A stretch of 64,000 bases of DNA from contig NZ_LQOY01000095.1 in the NCBI RefSeq assembly GCF_002101675.1, positions 57,876 through 121,875 of the forward strand. Reading direction: 5' to 3'. This DNA is from Mycobacterium gordonae. GTDB lineage: Bacteria > Actinomycetota > Actinomycetes > Mycobacteriales > Mycobacteriaceae. The position numbers and the translations under genes are program-made. Below are positions 42,509 to 50,659 of the stretch, piece by piece. The notes beneath the pieces were generated by a model. That model was not told the DNA's origin. It ran no database searches and saw only the letters and a list, made by a program, of their open reading frames with translations. The first letter of the stretch is position 1. Each line of letters opens with the position of its first letter.

Positions 42509-43608
42509 GCCCCACCACGCTGATCACCGGCGCCTTCGGGCAGGTCGGCAAGCGGTGCGCCGAGATTCTGTTGAGCCGGGGCCACACCGTCGTCGCCGTG
42601 GATCTGGACAACGACACATCAACTGCGGCAGCGAGGGTGCTGGGCGCCGCCGCGCAGCCGGGAACCCTCATCCCGGAATTCGTCGACCTGACCGATTCCC
42701 AAGCGGTCGACGCGGTGGTGACTCGGCACCGGCCCACCGCGATCGTGCATTTGGCCGCGATCGTCTCACCGGCGTCCTACCGAAACCCAGGGCTAGCCCG
42801 CACCGTCAACGTAGCCGCCACCCGCCATCTGGTCACCGCCGCACAGACCCTCGTCGATCCACCTCTGTTCGTGTTCGCCTCCAGCGCAGCGGTTTACGGG
42901 TCTCGCAACCCTCATCGGCAGCCGGAGCTCATCACCGGCGAGACGCCGGTGAATCCGATCGACCAGTACGGCGAAGACAAGGTGCTGGCCGAGCGGGTGA
43001 TCGCCAGTAGCGGACTGCCCTACACGCTGCTCCGACTTGCCGCGGTCATCTCGCCCGACGGCGCGGCCACATTTGACGGTGACTCCCTGGTGCTCGTGCG
43101 GGCCACGCCGACGGACAACCGCATGCATGCGACAGATGCCCGGGATGTGGCCCTGGCCTTCGCCAATGCGGTGGATCGTCGGGACGCGGTCGCCGGCAAG
43201 GTGCTCGTGATCGCCGGCAACGACACCAACCTCTCCACGATGAGTGCTATGCAGGACGACGTGATGGCGGCCCTCGGTATCGGCCGTCTCGGTCCGGCGG
43301 CCGGCCTGCCCGGTGATCCCGACGATGACCGCGGCTGGGCCTTCACTGGCTGGTTCGACACCAGGAAATCCCAAGCGCTGCTTGACTATCAGCAACACGA
43401 CTGGTCGGACACCGTCAAGTGGGTGGGCGAGTCGATGGGTCATCGGCGCCTGCTGCTGCAGGTGGTTAGTCCGGTGATCCGTCCGGTGATGCTCGGCTTG
43501 CTCGCATTGCAGCGACGCCTGGAACGCCGCGGTCGTTACGCCGACCCGTGGACGTTTATGAGCGGCAAGTACGGATCCGACATGCTGGCCACGTCGGAGG
43601 TGGTGTGA
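42505..43608 (+). CDS. NAD(P)-dependent epimerase/dehydratase-type extended SDR
   Basis: A 367-residue extended SDR. NAD motif TLITGAFGQVGKR at the N-terminus, FASSAAVYGSRNP and YGEDK (Tyr-x3-Lys) give the catalytic set. Extended SDRs include sugar epimerases and 3-beta-hydroxysteroid dehydrogenase/isomerases. The last about 80 residues are basic and may contain an amphipathic membrane-attached helix (LLLQVVSPVIRPVMLGLLAL). It is coupled to the NTF2-like gene upstream and the next SDR downstream (GTGA). Confidence 0.85.
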   Translation: MSPTTLITGAFGQVGKRCAEILLSRGHTVVAVDLDNDTSTAAARVLGAAAQPGTLIPEFVDLTDSQAVDAVVTRHRPTAIVHLAAIVSPASYRNPGLARTVNVAATRHLVTAAQTLVDPPLFVFASSAAVYGSRNPHRQPELITGETPVNPIDQYGEDKVLAERVIASSGLPYTLLRLAAVISPDGAATFDGDSLVLVRATPTDNRMHATDARDVALAFANAVDRRDAVAGKVLVIAGNDTNLSTMSAMQDDVMAALGIGRLGPAAGLPGDPDDDRGWAFTGWFDTRKSQALLDYQQHDWSDTVKWVGESMGHRRLLLQVVSPVIRPVMLGLLALQRRLERRGRYADPWTFMSGKYGSDMLATSEVV

Positions 43609-44585
43609 AGAAACTTGTCATCGGGGCCAGCGGTTTCCTGGGCTCCCACGTCACCCGTCAACTCGTGCATGCGAACGAGGACGTGCGGGTCATGGTGCGG
43701 AAAACCAGCTCTACCAAGGGTTTCGATGACCTCGAGGTCGAACGCTGCTACGGCGACGTCTTTGACGACGCCGCGCTGCGGGGTGCGATGGCGGGCTGCG
43801 ACGTGGTCTACTACTGCGTGGTCGATGCCCGGATGTGGCTGCGCGACCCCGCTCCCCTGTTCCGCACCAACGTCGAGGGATTGCGACACGTCCTGGACGC
43901 GGCGGTGCAGGCCGATCTGCGCAAGTTCGTCTTCACCAGCAGCACTGGCACATTGGCGATCAGCGACCGTCGGCCGGTCACCGAAGAGGATCCCCACAAC
44001 TGGGACGACGGCGGCCCCTACATCGCGTCCCGGGTTGCCGCTGAGGATCTGGTGCTGCGGTATATACGCGAGCAGGGCTTGCCGGCCGTGGCGCTGTGCA
44101 TCTCGACCACCTACGGGCCGCGCGACTGGGCCCCGACTCCGCACGGCGCGCTCATCGCTCAGGTCGCCGCCGGCCGGTTCCCGTTCTACATGGGCTTCTC
44201 ATCCGAGGTTGTCGGTATCGAAGATGCGGCGCGGGCAATGCTTCTCGCCGCCGACAAAGGCCTTGTCGGGCAACGCTACATCATCTCCGACCGGTACATG
44301 AGCACCAGAGATGTGCACGCGACAGCGGCTCGCGCCGTCGGCCGGCGGCCACCACGCGTCCCGATTCCGATGGGCGTCATGTATGCGGCTTCCCGCGTCA
44401 ACGACCTCGCCGCGCGAGTGTTGCACCGCGACCTGCCCATGGCGTACGTCGGTGCGCGCATGGCGGACCTGATGTCGCCGCTGGACCACGGCAAGGCCGA
44501 GCGCGAACTCGGCTGGAAGCCCGAGCCTGTCGAGGAGTCGATTGCCAAGGCCGCGCGATGGTTTGCCGCGCAGTCAATCGGTTAA
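43605..44585 (+). CDS. NAD(P)-dependent extended SDR with YxxxR in place of YxxxK
   Basis: A 326-residue extended SDR (LVIGASGFLGSHVTRQL; FTSSTGTLAIS). At the catalytic position the sequence is PYIASRVAAE: the Tyr is kept but the Lys four residues later is Arg. Either this Arg works in its place or the enzyme is altered. The C-terminal part (PLDHGKAERELGWKPEPVEESI) is as in typical epimerases. GTG 43605 overlaps the previous stop. It completes a three-gene operon starting at 42008. Confidence 0.85.
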   Translation: MKKLVIGASGFLGSHVTRQLVHANEDVRVMVRKTSSTKGFDDLEVERCYGDVFDDAALRGAMAGCDVVYYCVVDARMWLRDPAPLFRTNVEGLRHVLDAAVQADLRKFVFTSSTGTLAISDRRPVTEEDPHNWDDGGPYIASRVAAEDLVLRYIREQGLPAVALCISTTYGPRDWAPTPHGALIAQVAAGRFPFYMGFSSEVVGIEDAARAMLLAADKGLVGQRYIISDRYMSTRDVHATAARAVGRRPPRVPIPMGVMYAASRVNDLAARVLHRDLPMAYVGARMADLMSPLDHGKAERELGWKPEPVEESIAKAARWFAAQSIG

Positions 44586-44605
44586 GGCACATCAGGCTCG
44601 TCGCC

Positions 44606-44661
44606 GAGCGTGCGCTTGATGTCATCAGCACCGGCGTGTCGCTGTGCCGCAGCGCACGCTC
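44606..44661. terminator. Hairpin between convergent SDR and nitroreductase genes
   Basis: Inverted arms GAGCGTGCGCT (44606-44616) and AGCGCACGCTC (44651-44661) enclose a 34-nt loop. The loop includes short internal complementary segments. It lies between the SDR stop (44585) and the nitroreductase stop (44680), so it may end both transcripts. The sequence is not of the GCGAGCAGACGCA family. Confidence 0.5.
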
Positions 44662-44679
44662 GCGCCGCGGGCCTGCATT

Positions 44680-45315
44680 TCAGACCGGGAAGGGTTCGTC
44701 CCAGTGGTCGAGGTTGACCGCGTGAGCGAGCGGGCGCCGGCGCACCGGTCCATGCCGGCCCTTGGGCCAGCCGACGACAATGTGGCCGGCCAGCATCCAG
44801 TTGTCCGGCACCCCAACGGCTTCCCGTAACAGTTTTTCGCCGCCATAGGATGCCCAACTGGTCATGCACGCCCCGAGACCCTGAGCCCGTGCGGCCAGCA
44901 GGAAGTTCTGCATGGCAGGAAAGATCGACCCGCCCAACAACAGTTCGGACGCCGTCGGGTAGTGAATCTGCGCGAACAGGACGGACGTGAATTCCCCTGC
45001 TCGATCGTGCAATTCGTAGGTGGCCCGGTTATTGCGAGCCTGGCGGCTGTCGTCGTCAGGAGCTGGGCGGCTCATGCCGTAGACGGGCTCGATCACTGAC
45101 AACGCCTGCACCGCGGCCTTGGCCACCACCGCCCGCAACTCGGGCGAGCGCAGCACGACGAATCGCCAGCCCTGGGCGTTGGCGCCGGAGGGCGCCCATC
45201 TGGCCGCGTCCAGGCAGCGGGTCAAGGTGGCGTCATCCACCGACTGATCGGTGAACCGCCGGATGGTGCGCGCGGTCGACATCACCTCCCAGACGTCATC
45301 GCTTACGGCCGTCAT
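44680..45315 (-). CDS. Nitroreductase family FMN-dependent oxidoreductase
   Basis: A 211-residue nitroreductase-fold enzyme. The FMN-binding segments TARTIRRFTDQSV at the N-terminus and WAPSGANAQGWRFVVL follow, and the C-terminus has IVVGWPKGRHGPVRRRPL. Enzymes of the fold reduce nitro groups, quinones or alkenes with NAD(P)H, or act in flavin chemistry. ATG 45315 follows AGGAGGGAG. A weak match (9 of 12) to the recurring palindrome lies at 45337-45351. It is divergent from the kinase-like gene. Confidence 0.88.
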   Translation of the reverse strand: MTAVSDDVWEVMSTARTIRRFTDQSVDDATLTRCLDAARWAPSGANAQGWRFVVLRSPELRAVVAKAAVQALSVIEPVYGMSRPAPDDDSRQARNNRATYELHDRAGEFTSVLFAQIHYPTASELLLGGSIFPAMQNFLLAARAQGLGACMTSWASYGGEKLLREAVGVPDNWMLAGHIVVGWPKGRHGPVRRRPLAHAVNLDHWDEPFPV

Positions 45316-45421
45316 CGGACTCCCTCCTCCGAAACGGAGCGTGACATTCTTGGCCCAATCTGTAAAGTGTGCGCAGTGTACCGCAGCGTCGCGCGGGCGA
45401 CGACGAGAGAACGGTATCGAT

Positions 45422-46555
45422 ATGAAAATCGCACTCCGACAGGCCCGCTCCGCTGTCGGCCTGGCCACGCACCTGGGCCGTGGGGTCGGCCGGGTCGCCG
45501 CCGACGCACTCGTCGGAAGGCGTGCCGGCCTGCCGCGAAGTGTCGCCGGACTCAGCGAAACCGTTCTGTCCGCCGTCATGGGTATCGACGTCAACTCCGT
45601 GAGCGTGCTGGACGCCGACGCAGGTACATCCTCGAGGGCACGGCTGGCGCTCACCGGGGTTGGAGTGCCGCAGACGGTATTCGTCAAGCTGACGGCCCAA
45701 ACCGCCGCCACCCGGCTCATGGGCGAACTCGGCCGGCTCGGTCACACGGAGGTTCGTTTCTACCGTCAGCTCGCGCCGGAACTCACCGGGCTGCCGAAGG
45801 CCTACGGCGCCGCTTTCGACGGCTGGACCGGCCGGTACCTGCTGGTGCTGGAAGACCTTCCGGCCGCCGATTGCCAGTTCCCCGACACCCTGCACCCGCT
45901 GTCTGTCGACCAGGCCGGCCTGATCGTCGGGCTACTGGCCAGGTTGCACGCCACATTCTGGGGCCTTCCCGCTGACGGGGCGGCGCCGTTGGGCTGGCTC
46001 TACACCCCTTCGGGCGACACGACGTCGATGTTGACCGGCGCGCTGATGAAAACGTCGATCAAGCGACTCGCCGGGCGCACCGACATCCCGGTCGAGCAGG
46101 GCCGCTTCATCACCGAGAACTACCGCGCGGTCGCGGCACTGATCGACACGCCTCCGCACACCGTCATGCACGGTGACGCCCATCCGGGCAACGTCTACTT
46201 CCGCGACGGCAAACCGGGGCTGCTGGACTGGCAGGCGGTGCGCCGCGGACACCCCTCCCGCGAGCTCGCGTACACACTCGTCACCAGCCTGACACCACAG
46301 GACCGCCGCTCGGCCCAACGCGAACTGCTCGACGACTATTGCCGCGCCCTGGCCGCGGCGGGCGGCCCACAACTTGACGGCGACGAACTCTGGCTGCGCT
46401 ACCGGCAGGCGGCGATGTATGCGTACGTGGCGGCGCTGATCACCGCCGGCATGGGCGGGATGCAGGCCGAAAACATCGCCCTCGCGGGACTGCAGCGCGC
46501 GGTCGCGGCGCTCGAAGACCTCGAAACCATTGCCTTGCTTAAGAATTCACTTTGA
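45422..46555 (+). CDS. Phosphotransferase (APH/choline kinase-like) family protein
   Basis: A 377-residue kinase-fold protein. The catalytic loop VMHGDAHPGNVYF and the metal-binding LLDWQAVRRG are intact. It resembles APH/CHK-type kinases, found in mycobacterial lipid clusters and often annotated as aminoglycoside phosphotransferases although the substrates are unknown. The N-terminal 90 residues precede the kinase N-lobe and contain AVGLATHLGRGVGRVAADALV. ATG 45422 is preferred over an upstream frame that reads through the nitroreductase promoter. It is divergent from the nitroreductase. Confidence 0.82.
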   Translation: MKIALRQARSAVGLATHLGRGVGRVAADALVGRRAGLPRSVAGLSETVLSAVMGIDVNSVSVLDADAGTSSRARLALTGVGVPQTVFVKLTAQTAATRLMGELGRLGHTEVRFYRQLAPELTGLPKAYGAAFDGWTGRYLLVLEDLPAADCQFPDTLHPLSVDQAGLIVGLLARLHATFWGLPADGAAPLGWLYTPSGDTTSMLTGALMKTSIKRLAGRTDIPVEQGRFITENYRAVAALIDTPPHTVMHGDAHPGNVYFRDGKPGLLDWQAVRRGHPSRELAYTLVTSLTPQDRRSAQRELLDDYCRALAAAGGPQLDGDELWLRYRQAAMYAYVAALITAGMGGMQAENIALAGLQRAVAALEDLETIALLKNSL

Positions 46556-46629
46556 CTCGTGTCGGCGCACGGCCGGACGCCGGTATCATGGAGGGGTCGT
46601 TGCCGGACGTGAAGGAAAGGGTCAACGCA

Positions 46630-47022
46630 ATGACGACACGACAACGGCGTCGCGTCGCACTTGTGCTCGCCAGTCTGCTGGCGGCCGTCGCGATGGTTGT
46701 GCCTATTCATGCTGCCGACGCCCGCACCCACCCCGGAAACTTGCCGCCGTACCACACCTTCTACGGCGCCATTGCCTACGGCAGTGACGGCTCATCGGGT
46801 AAAGCAGCGCGCCAGAAGAACAAGTCGATGGCGGAGCGACTGGCGTTGCAGCGCTGCGGTGTTGACACGTGCGCCGTGGTGGCCAGCTTCACCAAGTGCG
46901 GCGCGGTCGCCCACGACGGCGATACCTACCACGGCGGCGTCGGCCTTTCCCGACAGGCGGCCGAACAGCGCGCCATCGCCAATCTCGGCGGCGGCTGGGT
47001 CGTCAACTGGGCGTGTCACTGA
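46630..47022 (+). CDS. Secreted DUF4189-family protein
   Basis: A 130-residue exported protein. Signal peptide (RRRVALVLASLLAAVAMVVPIHAADA) ends with AHA-type small residues near HAADA. The mature part has the DUF4189 pattern: YGAIAYGSDGSSGKAARQKN, ALQRCGVDTCAVVASFTKCGAV, GVGLSRQAAEQRAIANLGGG, WACH, with four cysteines likely forming two disulfides. Function unknown. ATG 46630 follows AAGGAAAGG; an upstream start at 46552 would put a long extension before the signal peptide and is rejected. Confidence 0.8.
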   Translation: MTTRQRRRVALVLASLLAAVAMVVPIHAADARTHPGNLPPYHTFYGAIAYGSDGSSGKAARQKNKSMAERLALQRCGVDTCAVVASFTKCGAVAHDGDTYHGGVGLSRQAAEQRAIANLGGGWVVNWACH

Positions 47023-47107
47023 GCCTTCCGCTCAATCTCGTTCTACCGCAACTTGATCCGTCAGACGCTTAGACTCCTGGCTACCCGCGTAGCAAAGGAG
47101 CACGTCA

Positions 47108-47488
47108 TTGGACAGCGAAACATACCAGCGGGGGCGGCAGATCCGCTCCGAAGTCCTGGGCAAGGAATACGTCGACAAGGCGATCGCGCAAGCCGACGAC
47201 TTCACCGGGCCGTTGCAGGACCTGGTCACCGAGTACTGCTGGGGCGCGGTGTGGGGTCGCGACGGCCTGACGCGCAAGACCCGCAGCATGCTCAATCTGG
47301 CGATGACATCGGTACTGAACAGGCCGCACGAGCTGCGCACCCACCTCAGGGCCGCACTGACCAACGGTGTCACGCGCGAAGAGATCCGCGAGGTCTTTCT
47401 GCAGGTCGCCGTCTACGCCGGCGTGCCGGCCGCGGTCGACAGCTTCCGCACCGCCGGTGAGATTTTCGCCGAACTGGACGAGAGTTAG
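47108..47488 (+). CDS. Carboxymuconolactone decarboxylase (CMD) family protein
   Basis: A 126-residue all-helical protein of the CMD family (LTRKTRSMLNLAMTSVLNRPHELRTHLRAALTNGVTREEIREVFLQVAVYAGVPAA). It lacks the AhpD-type CxxC redox pair, so decarboxylase or hydrolase-like activity is more likely than peroxidase activity. The start is TTG 47108, which follows AAGGAG at 7-8 bp; no ATG or GTG fits better. It is followed by the truncated dehydrogenase 4 bp later, in what was probably a two-gene operon. Confidence 0.85.
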   Translation: MDSETYQRGRQIRSEVLGKEYVDKAIAQADDFTGPLQDLVTEYCWGAVWGRDGLTRKTRSMLNLAMTSVLNRPHELRTHLRAALTNGVTREEIREVFLQVAVYAGVPAAVDSFRTAGEIFAELDES

Positions 47489-47491
47489 CGC

Positions 47492-47980
47492 GTGACAATC
47501 GCCTTCATCGGCCTGGGCAACATGGGGCTGGCGATGGCGCGTCGCCTCGCCGAGGCGGGCCATGACGTCGTCGCTTTCGACACCCGCGGCGAGGCACTCG
47601 CACAACTGGGGGCGCCGGCCGCGGCATCACCGCGGGACGTGGCGGATCGCGCCGAAACCGTGCTGGCGAGCCTGCCCACCCCTGCCGTCTGCCTCGAGGT
47701 GGCGACCGAGGTCGGCGAAGGCTCCCGGGTCAAGCGCTACGTCGATCTGTCCACCGTCGGCAGCCTGACGGCAACCCAGATCCACGACCTGCTCGCACCA
47801 CGCGACATCGTCGCCCTGGACAGCCCGGTCAGCGGCGGTGTCGGCGCTGGTAACGCCCTGAGTTACATTTTAAGTGGAGAATGTTATTATCCGGATTCAA
47901 GAACAATGCTCGCACTTAGGGCAGTAAACGCGCCGCTACCAGGAAAGATGCAACCGCGGCGGGAGGATGGTCTGCAATGA
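47492..47980 (+). pseudogene. Truncated 3-hydroxyisobutyrate/6-phosphogluconate-type dehydrogenase
   Basis: Residues 1-117 are the N-terminal Rossmann domain of a beta-hydroxyacid dehydrogenase: FIGLGNMGLAMARRLAEAG, VDLSTVGSLT and DSPVSGGVGAG. Family members are about 290 residues with a helical C-terminal catalytic domain that holds the conserved Lys. Here homology stops near 47850 and an unrelated AT-rich stretch (YILSGECYYPDSRTMLALR) leads to a stop at 47980. The tail spans the promoter region of the next gene, including the palindrome at 47877. This points to a deletion that removed the C-terminal half. Confidence 0.75.
47877..47891. promoter_or_regulatory. Site GAGAAT-GTT-ATTATC upstream of the amidohydrolase cluster
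   Basis: An 11 of 12 match to the recurring palindrome, 86 bp before the amidohydrolase start (47977), within AT-rich DNA (47865-47905) that stands out from its surroundings. It lies inside the nominal reading frame of the truncated dehydrogenase, which supports that frame being non-functional there. It is the first regulatory site of the 48-57 kb cluster. Confidence 0.55.
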
Positions 47981-49074
47981 TCGAAAACGCTGACGGGACG
48001 CGTACGCCGGTCATCGACGCCAGCGTGCACATCTTCTTCCCGACCAATCAGGACCTGCGCAGCTTCCTGCGTGAGCCGTTCAAGAGCCGCGGCTTCCCCG
48101 ACTACGAGATGGATTGGTACGGCGCGCCCGGCAGTGAATACGCACCCAACACCGAGGGACCCGAGCGTGGCCGCCGCTATCCCGGGTCGGACCCGGATTT
48201 CGTTGCCAACGAGTTGTTTTCGAATCGCGGGGTGGACGTGGCGATCCTGCACCCGATGGGGCGCGGCATCATGCCGGACCGTCACCTGGGCACCGCGCTG
48301 CATGCCGCCCACAACGAGATGATGGTGTCGCGCTGGCTCGAGCACGCCGAATTCGGCGAACGGTTCCGCGGCACCATCCGGGTCAACCCCGACGACATCA
48401 CCGGCGCGGTGCGCGAACTCGAGAAGTGGCGCGGCCATCCGCGCGTCGTGCAGATCGGCGTTCCGCTGCAGTCGCGCGAGGTCTACGGCAAGCCGCAGTT
48501 CTGGCCGTTGTGGGAAGCCGCTGCGGACGCGAATCTCCCGGTAGCGGTGCATATCGAGTCCGGCGAGGGCATCGGATTCCCGCCGACTCCATCCGGGCAC
48601 ACCCGCACCTACGAGCAGTACGTCAGCTTCATGGCGCTGAACTATCTGTATCACCTGATGAACATGATCGCCGAGGGAGTGTTCGAGCGCTTTCCGGGGC
48701 TGAAATTCGTCTGGGCGGACGGCGCCGGAGATTTCGTGACGCCGTTCATCTGGCGAATGGACACCTTCGGCCGCCCGCACCTGGAGCAGACGCCGTGGGC
48801 TCCGCGGATACCGAGCGACTATCTACCCGGCCATGTGTACTTCGTGCAGGGTGCGATGGACGGTCCCGGGGACGCCGATTTCGCCGGTGAGTGGCTGCGT
48901 TTCACCGGCAAGGACGACATGGTGATGTTCGGGTCCAGTTATCCGCACTGGCAGTGCGGCGACGTCACCAAGCTGCCCCAGGCACTTTCGTCGGAGCAGC
49001 GCGAGAAGTTGTGCTGGAGAAATGCGGCCGGCCTTTACGGCATAGACATCGCCGTCGGCTCGGGCGCACAGTAG
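47977..49074 (+). CDS. Amidohydrolase-fold protein with the conserved Asp replaced by Ser
   Basis: A 365-residue TIM-barrel protein of the amidohydrolase_2 family. N-terminal IDASVHIFF and later AVHIESGEG keep metal-site histidines. In the C-terminal motif the family has GSDxPH, but here it is GSSYPH (Ser321), so the metal-binding/catalytic Asp is lost. Its paralogues at 13601 and 49121 keep the Asp. This product may need its neighbour as a partner, or bind rather than cleave. ATG 47977 is the start; it overlaps the pseudogene stop. The paralogue follows 46 bp later. Confidence 0.85.
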   Translation: MIENADGTRTPVIDASVHIFFPTNQDLRSFLREPFKSRGFPDYEMDWYGAPGSEYAPNTEGPERGRRYPGSDPDFVANELFSNRGVDVAILHPMGRGIMPDRHLGTALHAAHNEMMVSRWLEHAEFGERFRGTIRVNPDDITGAVRELEKWRGHPRVVQIGVPLQSREVYGKPQFWPLWEAAADANLPVAVHIESGEGIGFPPTPSGHTRTYEQYVSFMALNYLYHLMNMIAEGVFERFPGLKFVWADGAGDFVTPFIWRMDTFGRPHLEQTPWAPRIPSDYLPGHVYFVQGAMDGPGDADFAGEWLRFTGKDDMVMFGSSYPHWQCGDVTKLPQALSSEQREKLCWRNAAGLYGIDIAVGSGAQ

Positions 49075-49120
49075 AAGTGAGTACGTCTTCGAGAAGGCCA
49101 GGGATGGCAAGGAGTATGCA

Positions 49121-50266
49121 ATGTCGCTGACTCACATGCACGAGAGGGTTCCCGCCGCCGAGCGCATCGCCGTTCGGTGCGTCGACTCGGACGTCCACCC
49201 CGTGCCTAAACGCGGTGAGATCACCCAGTACATCCCCGAGCCGTGGCGCAGCAAGTTCTTCCTCGACCACAAGGTCGGCGAGCTGATCTACTACGACGCA
49301 CCGGACTACGCGCACTCCTTCGCCATGCGGGTCGACACGTTCCCGCCTGACGGCGAGTTTCCGGGCAGCGACCCTGACATGGCGTTTCGTCAGCTGATCA
49401 TGGAGGCGGGCTCGGACATCGCGATCCTGGAACCGGGCGGGCGTACGCCACGGCTGCCCGAAGCCCATCAGGCCTACTCGACGGCGCTGAACCACTGGCA
49501 GGCCAACCACTGGCTGGACAGCCACAACAACTGGCATCAGCGCTGGCGCGGATCGATCTGCGCGGCCGTCGAAGACCCGGCCGGCGCCGCCCGCGAGATC
49601 GAGGAGTGGGCGGGCCACCCGTACATGGCGCAGATCCTGATCAAGGCCGAACCGCGCCCGTCCTGGGGCCACCCGATGTACACCCCGATCTGGGAAGCGG
49701 CCACCAAGCACGACATTACGGTGAGCTGTCACCTGTCCCGCAGCAACTACGAGATGCTGCCGACACCGCCGGTCGGATTCCCCAGCTACAACCACGATTT
49801 CATGGTCACTTACTCGCTGCTGGCCGCCAACCAGGTAATGAGTCTGATCTTCGACGGCGTGTTCGACCGGTTCCCGACGCTACGCATCGTGTTCGTCGAG
49901 CACGCATTCACCTGGATCCTCCCGCTGATGTGGCGAATGGACTCGATTTACGAGGCCCGCAAGTCGCGCGTCGACATCAAGCGCAAGCCGTCGGACTACG
50001 TCAAGGACCACATCAAGTTCACCACCCAGCCACTGGACTATCCGGAGGACAAGACCGAGCTGACCCGGATGCTGGAGTGGATGGAGTGCGAGAAGATCCT
50101 GCTGTTCTCCTCGGACTACCCGCACTGGACCTTCGACGATCCGCGCTGGCTGGTCAAGCATCTGCCCAAGGGCGCCCGCGACGCGGTGATGTACAAGAAC
50201 GGCATTGCGACCTATCACCTTCCGGAGACCGTTCCGGTCCTCGAGGGTCAGGTCCGGGTGCTCTGA
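49121..50266 (+). CDS. Amidohydrolase-fold metal-dependent hydrolase
   Basis: A 381-residue TIM-barrel enzyme, paralogue of 47977 and 13601. The metal site appears complete: CVDSDVHPVPKRG near the N-terminus, TVSCHLSRSN in the middle, FVEHAFTWILPLMW and LFSSDYPHWTFD near the C-terminus. Pairing an intact and a degenerate copy suggests a heteromeric enzyme. ATG 49121 is chosen. The Rieske gene begins directly after its stop. Substrate unknown; a hydroxylated or ring-opened product is plausible given the P450 and Rieske neighbours. Confidence 0.87.
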   Translation: MSLTHMHERVPAAERIAVRCVDSDVHPVPKRGEITQYIPEPWRSKFFLDHKVGELIYYDAPDYAHSFAMRVDTFPPDGEFPGSDPDMAFRQLIMEAGSDIAILEPGGRTPRLPEAHQAYSTALNHWQANHWLDSHNNWHQRWRGSICAAVEDPAGAAREIEEWAGHPYMAQILIKAEPRPSWGHPMYTPIWEAATKHDITVSCHLSRSNYEMLPTPPVGFPSYNHDFMVTYSLLAANQVMSLIFDGVFDRFPTLRIVFVEHAFTWILPLMWRMDSIYEARKSRVDIKRKPSDYVKDHIKFTTQPLDYPEDKTELTRMLEWMECEKILLFSSDYPHWTFDDPRWLVKHLPKGARDAVMYKNGIATYHLPETVPVLEGQVRVL

Positions 50267-50659
50267 ATGCTCGAGGAAAAGCCGCGACCCCGCTTGGCTC
50301 AGGGTCGCGAACACATCGTCGCGACGGTGGACGAAATTCCGCCGGGCACACATAAATTGGTACCGATCGGACGCCATGGGGTGGGCGTGTACAACGTCCA
50401 CGGCACCTTCTACGCGATCGCCAATTACTGCCCGCACCAAGGCGGTCCGCTGTGTTCGGGCCGGGCGCGGGGACGCACCGTCGTCGACGAGACGGCCGCG
50501 GGTGACGCCGTGATGGTGCGCGACCTGGAATACATCTACTGCCCTTGGCATCAATGGGGTTTCGAGCTGGCGACGGGTACCACCGCGGTCAAGCCGGAGT
50601 GGAGCATCCGCACCTACCCGGTCCGGGTGATAGGCAACGACGTGTTGGTGCAGGCGTGA
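50267..50659 (+). CDS. Rieske (2Fe-2S) ferredoxin-type protein
   Basis: A 130-residue Rieske protein with both cluster motifs: NYCPHQGG (Cys-x-His) and IYCPWHQWGFEL (Cys-x2-His). It is the size of a free Rieske ferredoxin; there is no oxygenase catalytic domain or membrane anchor. Such proteins carry electrons in dioxygenase or hydroxylase systems. ATG 50267 follows directly on the amidohydrolase stop. The alpha/beta hydrolase overlaps its stop by GTGA, so translation is coupled. Confidence 0.9.
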   Translation: MLEEKPRPRLAQGREHIVATVDEIPPGTHKLVPIGRHGVGVYNVHGTFYAIANYCPHQGGPLCSGRARGRTVVDETAAGDAVMVRDLEYIYCPWHQWGFELATGTTAVKPEWSIRTYPVRVIGNDVLVQA

